Assembly (NCBI RefSeq): GCF_002051585.1
Contig: NZ_MZGX01000029.1
Span: 20,847-84,846, forward strand
Source: Ruminiclostridium hungatei
GTDB taxonomy: Bacteria > Bacillota > Clostridia > Acetivibrionales > DSM-1351
Reading direction: 5' to 3'
Length of the DNA: 64,000 nucleotides
Part shown: one piece after another, positions 33,695 to 43,383 of the stretch
Numbering within the stretch: position 1 is the stretch's first letter
How the letters are laid out: every line of letters begins with the position of its first letter
Notes under the pieces: model-generated
The model's input: the letters and a program-made list of their open reading frames with translations, nothing else
Database searches by the model: none
Told to the model about the DNA's origin: nothing
Translations under genes and position numbers: made by a program

Positions 33695-35041
33695 GTGGCT
33701 GTTCTGTATACTGCAAGTGAAATAATTTTTACGGCAATTGAAGGCTTGATAGTAATTATTACCTTCTCACTGATATCAAATCATACCGACTATCTTGTAA
33801 AGAATTTTTTCAGGACTCTTTTATTTACAGTTGTATATACCTCATATTCCTACCTGATTCCTTTGTTCATTCCACTTGGAGTTCATAGCGTTCTGATTTT
33901 TTTCATAACCGTCCTGATAATAAATTACCTGTTTAAAGAGAGACTGATGCTAAGCTTCATCCGCATTCTGCCTATTTTTATAGCAATGTCAATAATAGAA
34001 GTGTTAATATCTCTTGCGGGTATGCTTATTTATAACATACCAATTGAAACTTTGCTGCAAAACGACCTTTATGTATTTATTTGCAGTATAATCGCCAAAA
34101 CTGTTGAAATAGCCATCTTGTTCCTTTTGAAAAAGTCTCCTATCAATAGTACCTGGCTGAACGACGACAGCATATTTCATTCCCGCTATAAGCAAATACT
34201 GATAGGCATTGCTACTATTCTGTTTTTTATAACTTGTGCCAATGTGTTTTTCACAAATAATCCTCAGTTGATGTATAACTTCAACATATTTTCTTACGTT
34301 ATTTACATTATTCTGATGCTGGCAATGATTTCGGCTTTCCGTGAGGGTTCCAAGCTGGAGCTGCTGCAATATGCCAACGAAATGCAGAAGGAGAACATAC
34401 AGCAGCTCATTGACTTTAACGAAATGGTTGCAAAGGAACGTCACGAATATAAAAACCATCTTAACACCATTTACGGCTTATGCACTCTTAACAAGCTGGA
34501 CACAAACGAAAGAATCAAGCAATATATAAACAATTATGCAAACAACAGTTCTACGAAAAATATATTTATTGACTCAGGCAATGATTTTGTAGACGCCATT
34601 ATCAATGTCAAATACAATAGTGCCATCCGGAAGGGCATCGAGTTGAGAGTGGATTTCGGTGAACCACTGCTGGTCGCCAATATCCGGGAGGATGTGGCAG
34701 TGACCATAATCTCCAATATCATTGAAAATGCCTTTGAGGCAATGAGCAGTTTTGAACGGGAAAACAAATATGTCCTCCTGAAAACTTATATTCATGGAGA
34801 CAAATACTTTATTCCCATTTCCAATAATGGGCCTGCCATCCTCGAATCTGAAAAAACAAGAATTTTTAATGCAGGCTATTCAACAAAGGACAACCCTTCC
34901 AAGACAAGAGGCTTTGGCCTCAGCATCGTGAAAAATGAAGTTGCCCGCTGTAATGGAGATATCAGAATTACCAGCATCGAGGAAATAACAGAATTTCTCA
35001 TATCCTTTGAAGCAAAGCCTTCGCAGGCAGAAGTAGTTTAA
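33695..35041 (+). CDS. AgrC-like sensor histidine kinase
   Basis: The 448-residue protein has an N-terminal half of six or seven membrane helices (to about residue 210), which in AgrC binds the cyclic peptide. A coiled-coil region leads to the phospho-acceptor segment RHEYKNHLNTIYGL and a GHKL ATPase domain (IISNIIENAFEAM ... TRGFGLSIVKNEV). Cytoplasmic autokinase activity is expected. GGGAGG overlaps the GTG at 33695, so initiation may occur a few codons later. Its position behind agrB and agrD supports the role. No AgrA-type LytTR response regulator follows; the next gene is a helicase. Confidence 0.9.
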   Translation: MAVLYTASEIIFTAIEGLIVIITFSLISNHTDYLVKNFFRTLLFTVVYTSYSYLIPLFIPLGVHSVLIFFITVLIINYLFKERLMLSFIRILPIFIAMSIIEVLISLAGMLIYNIPIETLLQNDLYVFICSIIAKTVEIAILFLLKKSPINSTWLNDDSIFHSRYKQILIGIATILFFITCANVFFTNNPQLMYNFNIFSYVIYIILMLAMISAFREGSKLELLQYANEMQKENIQQLIDFNEMVAKERHEYKNHLNTIYGLCTLNKLDTNERIKQYINNYANNSSTKNIFIDSGNDFVDAIINVKYNSAIRKGIELRVDFGEPLLVANIREDVAVTIISNIIENAFEAMSSFERENKYVLLKTYIHGDKYFIPISNNGPAILESEKTRIFNAGYSTKDNPSKTRGFGLSIVKNEVARCNGDIRITSIEEITEFLISFEAKPSQAEVV

Positions 35042-35188
35042 GTCCTGAATTATATTTCCGGGGTATCCGCACATCTTCTGGCCGTATCTTATTTGGCATA
35101 CCCTTGTTTCAGTATGCTTTCTTTCCAAATGTTCTTTACTTTACAGCATATCAATTTATGGTAATTGATATGAAAATTGGTTATAATA

Positions 35189-35262
35189 AAGTCATTACTA
35201 TTCGGCTGAAAGCCGATTGGCCCGAGGGCAAAGGCTTCATCCACAACCAGCCTTGCGGGGCT
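35189..35262 (+). promoter_or_regulatory. Hairpin-rich leader before the SNF2 helicase
   Basis: TCGGCTGAAAGCCGA (35202-35216) is a short perfect hairpin, followed by AAGGCT (35231-35236) pairing with AGCCTT (35249-35254). The stretch AAGTCATTACTAT next to it resembles AAGTCAATTACTAT at 10921, in the leader of the ABC exporter. It lies 34-107 bases before the helicase start. Confidence 0.35.
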
Positions 35263-35295
35263 ATAATAAATAACCATGAACCATGGAGTAAATGA

Positions 35296-38200
35296 ATGTT
35301 TCAGATTTCAAACGACAGTATATACTATCTATCTACACCTATAAAATTTAAGAAGGGCATGGAATACTTTAATTCCAACAGGGTAAAATCCGTTTCTTTC
35401 AACGAGGAACATATGCTTTTTGATGCAACGGTAGTAGGAACCCGTCCTTACAATGTACAAGTTCAGTTTGACAAGGATGGGCGAATTAAAGGCTATTCCT
35501 GTACCTGCCCGGATAATTTCAAAACTGAGGCCTGCTGCAAACATATAGCCGCAGTTTTATTTCTTGTAAAATCAAAGGATGAACAGGGCTTCTTTAACTC
35601 AACCTCTCAAAAAAAAGCTGCAAAGGAAATTTTTGAATATTTTAATAATAGATCAGGAAATATTAAAACAGCCCTAAAAGTCGAATATACCCTTGAATTG
35701 CTTAAAACAAAGGCAGCTTACATAAAAAGGGGTCCAGCCGCGGTTCTCACTCTCAGGGTTGGCAGCGACAGGCTGTATATTGTCCGAAATACCGCCGAAT
35801 TTTTGGATTGTCTGAAAAACAATAAGGAGCTGATATATGGAAAGGGCTTTTCCTTTGACCCTGCAATACACAGTTTTAGTGACAGGGATGCGGCAGTTAT
35901 TTCTTATCTCTCTGAGATGTGGCAAAATGAGAATCTGATTGACTATCTTACAGGAGATATAAAAAAGCAGAGCGTCTTTAAGGAGAAGGAAATATTTTTG
36001 TCGGACGCTGCACTTAAAAGACTCCTGGAGCTTTTCGGGAAGCTTTCCTTCAATGTTATTGTTGACGGTCGTACAATTGAGGATGTATCTGTAATAGCCG
36101 GAGATATTCCCATAGATTTTACCTTGACAGGAAATGCCGGTTCGGTTGACCTGGACATAGACCTTATGCAGCCCCTTCATATGGTTACTGTGGACTGCGA
36201 GTATTTCCTGTATGACAAAAGGCTATACCAGGTTTCCTCATACCAGAAAGAATATTTGAGGCCCTTTCTGCAGTATGTACAGAACGAAAAAAGCAATAGA
36301 ATCAGTTTTGTTGACAACGATAAGGAACGCCTGTTTACAGAAGTGCTTCCCTTTATTGAAAAAACCGGAAAGGTTTCCATAGATGAAAATCTGAAGGCTA
36401 TGGTTGAACGGCCTGAATTTGAACCGGAGATTTATCTTGACAGGTTTTCGGATATAATCACTGCGGACATTAAGTTCAAATATGGTGACAGATTGATTAA
36501 TCCCTTTTCTGCCGATAGAGTAAAGCCCTCTCTGGAAAAAATACTTATCCGGAATCTGGAAGCCGAAGGTGAAATACTGGATATACTGGCTGAAACCGAT
36601 TGCAAGGTGAGCAGCAATAAGATATACCTTGACGAGGAAGAGAAAATATTCGATTTTGTGAATTATGTTATCCCAAAGCTTCAGGAGCGTGCTCAAGTGT
36701 TTTACTCCGAAAGCTTTAAGGCCATGAGCTTTAAAAAGCTGCCCTCCTTCTCGGGTTATTTGAGATTGAACAGTATCAGCGGATTTCTGGAGTTCAATTT
36801 TAATATTGAAGGGGTTGAACGGGAGGAGCTGGCAAGCATATTTGAAAGTATCCGGCAGAAGAAAAAATATTACCGCCTTAAAGACGGAGCCTTTCTTCCG
36901 CTGGAGTCGGAAAGTCTTATGAATATGTCCGAAATTATAGAACAACTGGACCTGAATTCAGCGGACATAGCGGCGGAGTTTGTCCAACTGCCCAAATACA
37001 GAGCCTTATATATAGATAATATGCTCAAGGAAAGCGGAATGAAATTTTTCGAGCGCAATACAGGCCTTAAGGATTTGATTCACGATATCCAGGACCCGGC
37101 AGAAACAGAATACAAAATACCCAAAAGCATTAAAGGAACTCTCAGAGATTATCAAAAGCTCGGCTTCAAGTGGATGAAAACCCTTTCCCACTATGGCTTG
37201 GGAGGAATTCTGGCGGACGACATGGGACTTGGGAAAACCCTGCAGGTCATTACTCTCCTGCAATATGACAAACAGATAGCCGGAAACTGCCCTTCTCTTG
37301 TTGTGGTTCCCACCTCCCTGATATACAACTGGTGCTCCGAGGTTCAGAAGTTTGCTCCTGACATGACCGTAACAGCCGTCGTAGGCAGCAAGGCGGAGCG
37401 TCAGTTGCTTATACGCAGCGGTATTGATACCGATCTCATAATCACTTCCTACGCTTTAATCAGAAGAGATATAGAGGATTATAAGGCGTGCAGCTTCAGA
37501 TATTGCATACTGGATGAGGCACAGCACATTAAAAACCCAGTGTCCCTGGCCTCCAGGGCAGTCAAGCAGATAGCATCCCAACACAGACTTGCCCTCACAG
37601 GCACTCCCATGGAAAATAACCTGACGGAACTGTGGTCGGTGTTTGATTTCATACTTCCAGGCTACCTTCGTTCGCATTCGAAATTTGTTGAAAAATATGA
37701 AAGCCCCATTTCAAAAGGGGACAATTCCTCCCTGTGGAGTCTGGGCCGGCAAATCAGACCGTTTGTATTAAGAAGGTTGAAGCAGGATGTCCTAAAGGAG
37801 CTGCCTGAGAAAATAGAGCATGTTATAGAGGCTGAGCTCACCCAGGAGCAGAAGAAGCTCTATATCGCATACCTGGAACAGGCCAAGGGGGAATTATTCA
37901 GCGAAATAGACGAAAAAGGCTTTGAAAGAAGCCAGATTAAAATCCTCTCCGTATTAACCCGGCTTCGACAGCTATGCTGCCACCCATCCCTGTTTATGGA
38001 AGACTATGAGGGTGGCAGCGGCAAGCTTCAACTGCTCAGAGAGGTTGTCGAGGATTCCATAACTGCCGGGCACAGAATACTGCTTTTTTCCCAGTTTACT
38101 TCCATGCTGGGCATAATAAGGCAATGGCTTGAGGAGTCGGGCATATCCTATCTGTACCTGGACGGCGCCACTCCTGCAGATGAAAGAATCAGACTTGTCC

Positions 38201-38529
38201 GGAACTTTAACGGCGGCGAAGGAGCAGTTTTTCTGCTGTCACTGAAGTCCGGGGGTACAGGTTTGAACCTTACAGGCGCCGATACGGTTATTCATTATGA
38301 CCCCTGGTGGAATCCGGCCGTTGAAGACCAGGCCACAGACCGCGCCTACAGAATAGGCCAGACTAAGACGGTGCACGTTATGAAGCTGGTTACACATGGG
38401 ACCATTGAAGATAAGATTCTCCATATGAAAGAAAGAAAAAAGCAATTGGTAGATGCAGTCATACACCCTGGAGAAACCTTGCTTACCAAGCTGACCCGCC
38501 AGGAGCTCACAGAACTGTTTGAGCTGTAA
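35296..38529 (+). CDS. SWIM-domain SNF2-family helicase (RapA-like)
   Basis: This 1077-residue protein has an N-terminal SWIM zinc finger (C69-x-C71 ... C81-x-H83). A long middle region of about 550 residues is of the kind found in bacterial SNF2 proteins. Two helicase lobes follow: Walker A GGILADDMGLGKTLQ near residue 640, the DEAQ box in ILDEAQHIKN near 740, LTGTPMENN, and the C-lobe LLFSQFTSMLG, LSLKSGGTGLNL and DRAYRIGQ. Such ATPases translocate on double-stranded DNA and remodel protein-DNA complexes, for example RNA polymerase. GGAG is 7 bases before the ATG. It is not next to restriction or defence genes, so a housekeeping role in transcription or repair is more likely than a defence role. 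Confidence 0.93.
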   Translation: MFQISNDSIYYLSTPIKFKKGMEYFNSNRVKSVSFNEEHMLFDATVVGTRPYNVQVQFDKDGRIKGYSCTCPDNFKTEACCKHIAAVLFLVKSKDEQGFFNSTSQKKAAKEIFEYFNNRSGNIKTALKVEYTLELLKTKAAYIKRGPAAVLTLRVGSDRLYIVRNTAEFLDCLKNNKELIYGKGFSFDPAIHSFSDRDAAVISYLSEMWQNENLIDYLTGDIKKQSVFKEKEIFLSDAALKRLLELFGKLSFNVIVDGRTIEDVSVIAGDIPIDFTLTGNAGSVDLDIDLMQPLHMVTVDCEYFLYDKRLYQVSSYQKEYLRPFLQYVQNEKSNRISFVDNDKERLFTEVLPFIEKTGKVSIDENLKAMVERPEFEPEIYLDRFSDIITADIKFKYGDRLINPFSADRVKPSLEKILIRNLEAEGEILDILAETDCKVSSNKIYLDEEEKIFDFVNYVIPKLQERAQVFYSESFKAMSFKKLPSFSGYLRLNSISGFLEFNFNIEGVEREELASIFESIRQKKKYYRLKDGAFLPLESESLMNMSEIIEQLDLNSADIAAEFVQLPKYRALYIDNMLKESGMKFFERNTGLKDLIHDIQDPAETEYKIPKSIKGTLRDYQKLGFKWMKTLSHYGLGGILADDMGLGKTLQVITLLQYDKQIAGNCPSLVVVPTSLIYNWCSEVQKFAPDMTVTAVVGSKAERQLLIRSGIDTDLIITSYALIRRDIEDYKACSFRYCILDEAQHIKNPVSLASRAVKQIASQHRLALTGTPMENNLTELWSVFDFILPGYLRSHSKFVEKYESPISKGDNSSLWSLGRQIRPFVLRRLKQDVLKELPEKIEHVIEAELTQEQKKLYIAYLEQAKGELFSEIDEKGFERSQIKILSVLTRLRQLCCHPSLFMEDYEGGSGKLQLLREVVEDSITAGHRILLFSQFTSMLGIIRQWLEESGISYLYLDGATPADERIRLVRNFNGGEGAVFLLSLKSGGTGLNLTGADTVIHYDPWWNPAVEDQATDRAYRIGQTKTVHVMKLVTHGTIEDKILHMKERKKQLVDAVIHPGETLLTKLTRQELTELFEL

Positions 38530-38612
38530 CCACAGCTTTGCGCCTTTGGTGGTTTGACTGCATAATATGCATGTTGTGCATGTTGCACTGCACTCACTAT
38601 GCCTACTTGCCG

Positions 38613-38654
38613 GCAGTGCTCCTGTACAGTCCTATTGGCGTACAGGAACACTGC
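38613..38654. terminator. 15-bp hairpin between convergent genes
   Basis: GCAGTGCTCCTGTAC (38613-38627) and GTACAGGAACACTGC (38640-38654) pair with one mismatch around a 12-base loop, between the convergent helicase and aminopeptidase genes. No T run follows on either strand, so it is at best a non-canonical terminator. Confidence 0.5.
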
Positions 38655-38667
38655 TTCACATATGACT

Positions 38668-39783
38668 CTACTTCAAATTTTCGGGGTTTAAGCCCTGAAG
38701 CTCTGCAGGAACAAAAAATCCGTCTTTTCTTATAAGCGTGTCGTCAAACCAGATTTCTCCTCCTCCGTATTCCGGCCTTTGTATAAATACCAGATCCCAG
38801 TGGATTGAGGACTTGTTTCCGTTGGGAGCTTCATCATAGCAGCTTCCAGGTGTGAAGTGCAGGCTTCCCTTGATCTTTTCATCAAAGAGGGTATCCTTCA
38901 TTGGTGTTTCAATATATGGATTTACTCCTATTGCAAACTCTCCCACATACCTTGCCGCTTCATCAGTATCAAAAATTTCATTTATTCTTCCTGTGTCATT
39001 GGCTGTGGCTTTGATTATCTTCCCGTCCTTAAATTCAAGGCAGATATTTTCAAAGGTGACGCCCTGGTATACAGCAGGGCAATTGTAGCTTATAACGCCG
39101 TTTACAGACTCCTTGACAGGTGCTGTAAATACCTCTCCGTCAGGAATATTCATTTTACCGTCGCACTTTATTGCAGGTATTCCCTTTATGGAAAAGGACA
39201 GGTCGGTGCCCTTCCCTGTAATCCTCACCTTGTCAGCAGCCTCCATCATTTTTACCAGAGGGTCCATAGCCTTCGACATTTTCTTATAATCAATATTGCA
39301 TACATTGAAGTAGAAATCCTCAAAGTATTCAGTAGGGGTATTTGCCAACTGCGCCATTGAAGGGCTGGGATATCTCATAACACACCATTTGGTATGGTTG
39401 ACCCGCTGTTCTGAATGCACCGGCTTTGAAAAAAGGGACATGTATATTTTCATTTTGTCCGAGGGCACCGAGCCTTTTTCACTCACATTATCTCCGGAAC
39501 GTATTCCGATATAGGCATCCATGTCCTTCATGCGCGCCAGTTCGTACCTGGCCATATCCTTCATCTGCTCCTCGGTGCACTGTTCAAGCAGTACTCTTTC
39601 AAGCCCGGGATTCTTAACAGTGAGGTAGGGTATGGCACCGACTCTGTAGGCTTCACGGATTAAAGCCCTGGTCAGCGGCACCTCATTGCCTATGTTTTCA
39701 ATGAGAAGCTTTTCCCCTGCCTTCAACTCACAGGAGTAATTTATAAGATTCTCAGCAAGCTTTTCTATACGCGGATCCTTCAT
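38668..39783 (-). CDS. M29-family aminopeptidase
   Basis: The 371-residue protein matches the AmpS/aminopeptidase T family of metallopeptidases, which remove N-terminal residues from peptides in the cytoplasm using a dinuclear metal centre. Candidate ligands are the Glu in VGEFAIGVNP, the His in GSLHFTPG and the His and Asp in SSIHWD, all in the C-terminal half as expected. The N-terminal part (KAGEKLLIENIGNEVPLTRAL) also fits. It lies 78 bases after pepF on the same strand, making a two-gene peptide-degradation unit. Confidence 0.92.
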   Translation of the reverse strand: MKDPRIEKLAENLINYSCELKAGEKLLIENIGNEVPLTRALIREAYRVGAIPYLTVKNPGLERVLLEQCTEEQMKDMARYELARMKDMDAYIGIRSGDNVSEKGSVPSDKMKIYMSLFSKPVHSEQRVNHTKWCVMRYPSPSMAQLANTPTEYFEDFYFNVCNIDYKKMSKAMDPLVKMMEAADKVRITGKGTDLSFSIKGIPAIKCDGKMNIPDGEVFTAPVKESVNGVISYNCPAVYQGVTFENICLEFKDGKIIKATANDTGRINEIFDTDEAARYVGEFAIGVNPYIETPMKDTLFDEKIKGSLHFTPGSCYDEAPNGNKSSIHWDLVFIQRPEYGGGEIWFDDTLIRKDGFFVPAELQGLNPENLK

Positions 39784-39861
39784 TTTTCATCTCCTCCAAG
39801 ACAATTATTTTATCTATGCTATGTCTGCGAATCAAACCTTGCAGCACCTCCGCAGGCTTCT

Positions 39862-41667
39862 CTATTTGAGCAGCTCCTCCAGTTCATCCAGCGTCTTTTC
39901 AAATACCTTCAGGGCATCCTGGACTGGCTGCGGTGAGGATAGGTCTACTCCGGCTGTTTTGAGAAGCTCCAGCGGATAATTTGAACCGCCGCTCTTCAGG
40001 AATTGAATATATTTATCGACTGCTGGTTTCCCTTCGGTAAGAATTTTCTCTGCTATGGCTGTGGCGGCTGAGAAGCCTGTGGCATACTTGTAGACATAGA
40101 AGCTGCTGTAGAAATGAGGAATCCTGGACCACTCCATTGCAATATCCTCATCAACCGTCACCGCTTCCCCGAAATATTTCCTGTTGAGCGCCAGATACAT
40201 ATCGCTCAATTCCTGCGCGTTCAGAGCCTCTCCCTGTTCCACCTTTTCATGTATGGCTTTTTCAAACTCTGCAAACATTACCTGTCTGAAAACCGTTCCT
40301 CTGAACTCCTCCAGATAGTGGTTCAAAAGATAGGCCTTTTCCTGCTTGCCGGAGGCTCTGGGCAGCAGATACCTCATGAGCAGGGATTCGTTAACCGTGG
40401 ATGCCACCTCTGCCACAAAAATCTTATATTCAGAATACACGTAGGGCTGTGTCATATTGGTATAATAAGAATGCAGTGCGTGGCCCATTTCATGTGCAAG
40501 TGTGAAAACATCATTTATCATGCCCTGATAGTTCAGCAGCACATAGGGGTGCGTTTTATAGGAACCCCAGGCATATGCTCCGCTGGTCTTTCCTTCATTT
40601 TCATAAACATCTATCCAGGAGGCTTCCATACCCTTTTTCAAAAAGCTCGTATATTCCTCTCCCAGTGGCTTTAATGCCTCTATAACAAGGGTTTTGGCCT
40701 CTTCATAGGGTATTTTCTTGTCAAACTCCTCCACCATAGGAACATACAGGTCGTACATATGAAGTTCATCAAGCTTTAAAACCTTCTTCCTCAGCTTTAA
40801 ATACCTGTCAAGCAGCGGAAGGTTCTTGTTGACGGTTTCTATAAGTGTCGTATAGACATCCACGGAAATATTGTCATTGTCCAGAGATGCCGCCAGTGCC
40901 GACGGGTACTTTCTGACCAGGGAGTAAAACCTGTTTTTCTTCACATTGCCTGTCAGGGACGCTGCCAGAGTATTCCTCATTTTTTTATATGAACTGTATA
41001 CTGCCTCGAAGGCATCTTTTCTCACCCTTCTGTCCTTGCTCTCAAGAAATGCCACGTATCTGCCCTTGGTAACCTCAACCTCTTCCCCCTCTTCATTCCT
41101 TATGTAGGGAAATTTAATATCGGCATTATTGAACATTGTGAAAACGTCTCCGGCAGTATCGGCTATTTCCGCCGACATAGCCAGTATCTGCTCTTCCTTC
41201 TCGGATAGGATATGCTCCTTTTGTCTCAGACTTTCCTTTATGCTGAACAGGTAGACCGACAAATCCTTGTTGGCTTCTGCATATGACAGCAAGGTATCCT
41301 CCGGAATGCCAAGCATTTCAGGTACTATAAAGGATACCGAAGCATAGACCTCGGTTACCAGGGATGAAGCCCTGTCCGTAAGTGCCTGATAGGTGGGGTT
41401 TCCATTGTCCTCATCCCTCTTCATTCTGGCATAGACAAAGACCTTGTCGTTCAAGGACAGCAGTTCGTCACTTTTTTGAAAGCATTCCAGCAGCTTTTCA
41501 GCGCTCTCTCCCAGCCTGCCCTGACAGCCTTTTATTTGCTCCGCCAGCTCCTTCACCTTTTTAAAATCCTGTTCCCATGAAGAAATATCACTATAAATAT
41601 CCTCCAGTTTCCACTTGAACCCGGAATCAATCTCCGCTCTCTTTGGTAACGCATTATTAGTTGACAT
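39862..41667 (-). CDS. pepF: Oligoendopeptidase F
   Basis: An M3-family zinc metallopeptidase of 601 residues that cuts peptides of about 7-17 residues in the cytoplasm. The active site is HEMGH in TLAHEMGHALHSYY (near residue 395), with the third ligand Glu in the following EVASTVNE helix. The N-terminal helical domain (DIYSDISSWEQDFKKV) and overall length match PepF. A good GGAGG site precedes the ATG. It is followed by the M29 aminopeptidase gene, and both may act in peptide recycling or processing. Confidence 0.96.
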   Translation of the reverse strand: MSTNNALPKRAEIDSGFKWKLEDIYSDISSWEQDFKKVKELAEQIKGCQGRLGESAEKLLECFQKSDELLSLNDKVFVYARMKRDEDNGNPTYQALTDRASSLVTEVYASVSFIVPEMLGIPEDTLLSYAEANKDLSVYLFSIKESLRQKEHILSEKEEQILAMSAEIADTAGDVFTMFNNADIKFPYIRNEEGEEVEVTKGRYVAFLESKDRRVRKDAFEAVYSSYKKMRNTLAASLTGNVKKNRFYSLVRKYPSALAASLDNDNISVDVYTTLIETVNKNLPLLDRYLKLRKKVLKLDELHMYDLYVPMVEEFDKKIPYEEAKTLVIEALKPLGEEYTSFLKKGMEASWIDVYENEGKTSGAYAWGSYKTHPYVLLNYQGMINDVFTLAHEMGHALHSYYTNMTQPYVYSEYKIFVAEVASTVNESLLMRYLLPRASGKQEKAYLLNHYLEEFRGTVFRQVMFAEFEKAIHEKVEQGEALNAQELSDMYLALNRKYFGEAVTVDEDIAMEWSRIPHFYSSFYVYKYATGFSAATAIAEKILTEGKPAVDKYIQFLKSGGSNYPLELLKTAGVDLSSPQPVQDALKVFEKTLDELEELLK

Positions 41668-42029
41668 GTTAATACCTCCCTTATCTTATTTGGATTGCAG
41701 GATGGCAGCACCTGCACTTAAGTCTGAAATTGCATCTCTGCTCACACTTTAAAACTCAATTATTAGTTTATCAATTTTTTAATAAAAACTTGCATGTATA
41801 TATTTTTTTTATTGAAGGAAATACATGCAGTTACAATAGATTATAAAGCAAGCCCGGGATATTTTCCACGCATTTCCTTTGATTTCAATTGATTTTTATC
41901 TCCGGATTATTACAATAAAAGTATTTTTATGATAAAGTATAGAAGTAAGTGTTCTTTTTTTAAACTTCGTACTATCTGAAAATTAATACTTTAAACTTAT
42001 ATCTTATAAATAAATTCCGGGAGGTCTAT
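41668..42029. other. AT-rich divergent intergenic region
   Basis: No gene is seen. An inverted repeat TGCATGTAT (41791-41799) and ATACATGCA (41821-41829) lies near the pepF side. TTGATT (41889-41894) and TACAAT (41911-41916), 16 bases apart, could be the promoter of the SPFH gene. Confidence 0.35.
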
Positions 42030-43160
42030 ATGGGATTATTTGATTTTATTAAATCACAGTTCATAGAAGTTATTGAATGGACCGATGACAGCTCAAATGT
42101 CATGGTTTACCGTTTCCCTGTACAAAATAAGGAAATCAAGATGGGAGCTCAACTGACGGTGAGAGAATCCCAGATGGCTGTTTTTGTGGACGAGGGCCAG
42201 CTCACGGATATTTTTTCGCCCGGCAAATACACCCTTGATACTCAGAATCTCCCTTTGCTGACAAGGCTAAAAGCATGGAAGTATGGGTTTAATTCACCCT
42301 TTAAGTCGGAGGTTTACTTTATTAATACAAAGCAGTTTACAAACTGCAAGTGGGGGACCACCAACCCGGTAATGATGAGGGATGCGGAGTTTGGAATGCT
42401 CCGCCTGAGAATGTTCGGAACCTATTCCTTCAAGGTGGCGGACCCTGCGGTTTTCCTCAGAGAGGTTTTTGGAACTGCCGCCCTGTTTACTGTCGATGGA
42501 ATTACCGGCCAGTTGAAGAGCAAGATTGTTTCGGGAGTTTCGGACTTGTTGGCTGAGGCCGCTATTCCGGCTCTGGACCTTGCCTCAAAGTATGATGAAA
42601 TTGCCGGACTGACAAAAAACAAGCTGGATGCGGCCTTTGCACAGCTCGGACTTACACTGTCCTCACTTGTGCTGGAAAACATATCTCTTCCCGAAGAAGT
42701 TGAAAAGGTCCTTGATAAACGTACATCTATGGGAATCATAGGGGATAACCTCAATCAGTATACAAGGTATCAGGCTGCTGAAGCCATAGGAGATGCAGCG
42801 AGGAATCCCGGCGGCGCCGCAGGTGCAGGTGTGGGGCTGGGTGCAGGACTGGGTATAGGCAACCTGTTTGCCGAAGCCTTTTCGGCGGACAGCACCCGGC
42901 AAAAATCTTCCCCGTCAGGTGCACCTGGGCAAAACCAGCAGCCGGCACAAAGTCAGCCGGTACAGAACCAACAGTCGGAACATAGTCAGGAGCCCGGCAA
43001 GATAAAATGCGGTTCCTGCGGTGCGATGCTTGCACCACAGGCCAAATTCTGCGCCGAATGCGGAACGAAGGCAGGGCCCGTAACCATCAAGTGCGCAGGC
43101 TGTGGAAATGAGCTGCCGGGCGGAAGCAAGTTCTGCCCGGAGTGCGGTCAAAAGCAATAG
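42030..43160 (+). CDS. SPFH-domain protein with two C-terminal zinc ribbons (YdjI-like)
   Basis: Residues about 1-250 form the virion-core/SPFH-like domain seen in Bacillus YdjI (MGLFDFIKSQFIEVIEWTDD, FSPGKYTLDTQNLPLL, GITGQLKSKIVSGVSDLL). A Gly/Ala-rich and Gln/Ser/Pro-rich linker follows, then two four-cysteine zinc ribbons (CGSCG ... CAECG and CAGCG ... CPECG). SPFH proteins assemble on membranes as rings or cages; zinc ribbons usually mediate protein contact. GGGAGG precedes the ATG. The next gene is a zinc-ribbon membrane protein like YdjG. In Bacillus the ydj genes form one operon, and I recall a link to membrane stress, but the function here is not shown. Confidence 0.85.
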   Translation: MGLFDFIKSQFIEVIEWTDDSSNVMVYRFPVQNKEIKMGAQLTVRESQMAVFVDEGQLTDIFSPGKYTLDTQNLPLLTRLKAWKYGFNSPFKSEVYFINTKQFTNCKWGTTNPVMMRDAEFGMLRLRMFGTYSFKVADPAVFLREVFGTAALFTVDGITGQLKSKIVSGVSDLLAEAAIPALDLASKYDEIAGLTKNKLDAAFAQLGLTLSSLVLENISLPEEVEKVLDKRTSMGIIGDNLNQYTRYQAAEAIGDAARNPGGAAGAGVGLGAGLGIGNLFAEAFSADSTRQKSSPSGAPGQNQQPAQSQPVQNQQSEHSQEPGKIKCGSCGAMLAPQAKFCAECGTKAGPVTIKCAGCGNELPGGSKFCPECGQKQ

Positions 43161-43383
43161 TCGGAACAGTAAGTACAGTAAGTACAGTACGGGCAGTTGT
43201 GAAAGCCATACTGGTGTACAGCCCGGACAGTCAGCCCTGTTAAAATGCGCCGGTTGAGACTATTATGGGACTATTAAAAGAATATCAAATGGACAATCAG
43301 GTCAAACCTGGATTGCCAATGGCTGAAGCAGCTATCTGACCAGCCGCTTTTATAAATTTGAGGCTACACATGAGGTTAACTTT

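Noticed and set aside
35104..35295. A 63-codon plus-strand frame between the AgrC-like gene and the helicase
   Set aside because: It lies over the hairpin-rich leader, has no ribosome binding site and resembles no protein; the RNA structure explains the region better.
35296..38529. A phage-defence system around the SNF2 helicase
   Set aside because: No methyltransferase, nuclease, protease or other defence partner is adjacent; neighbours are quorum-sensing and peptidase genes.
43264..43338. A 24-codon frame (MGLLKEYQMDNQ...) between the SPFH and zinc-ribbon genes
   Set aside because: No ribosome binding site, very short and no family resemblance.
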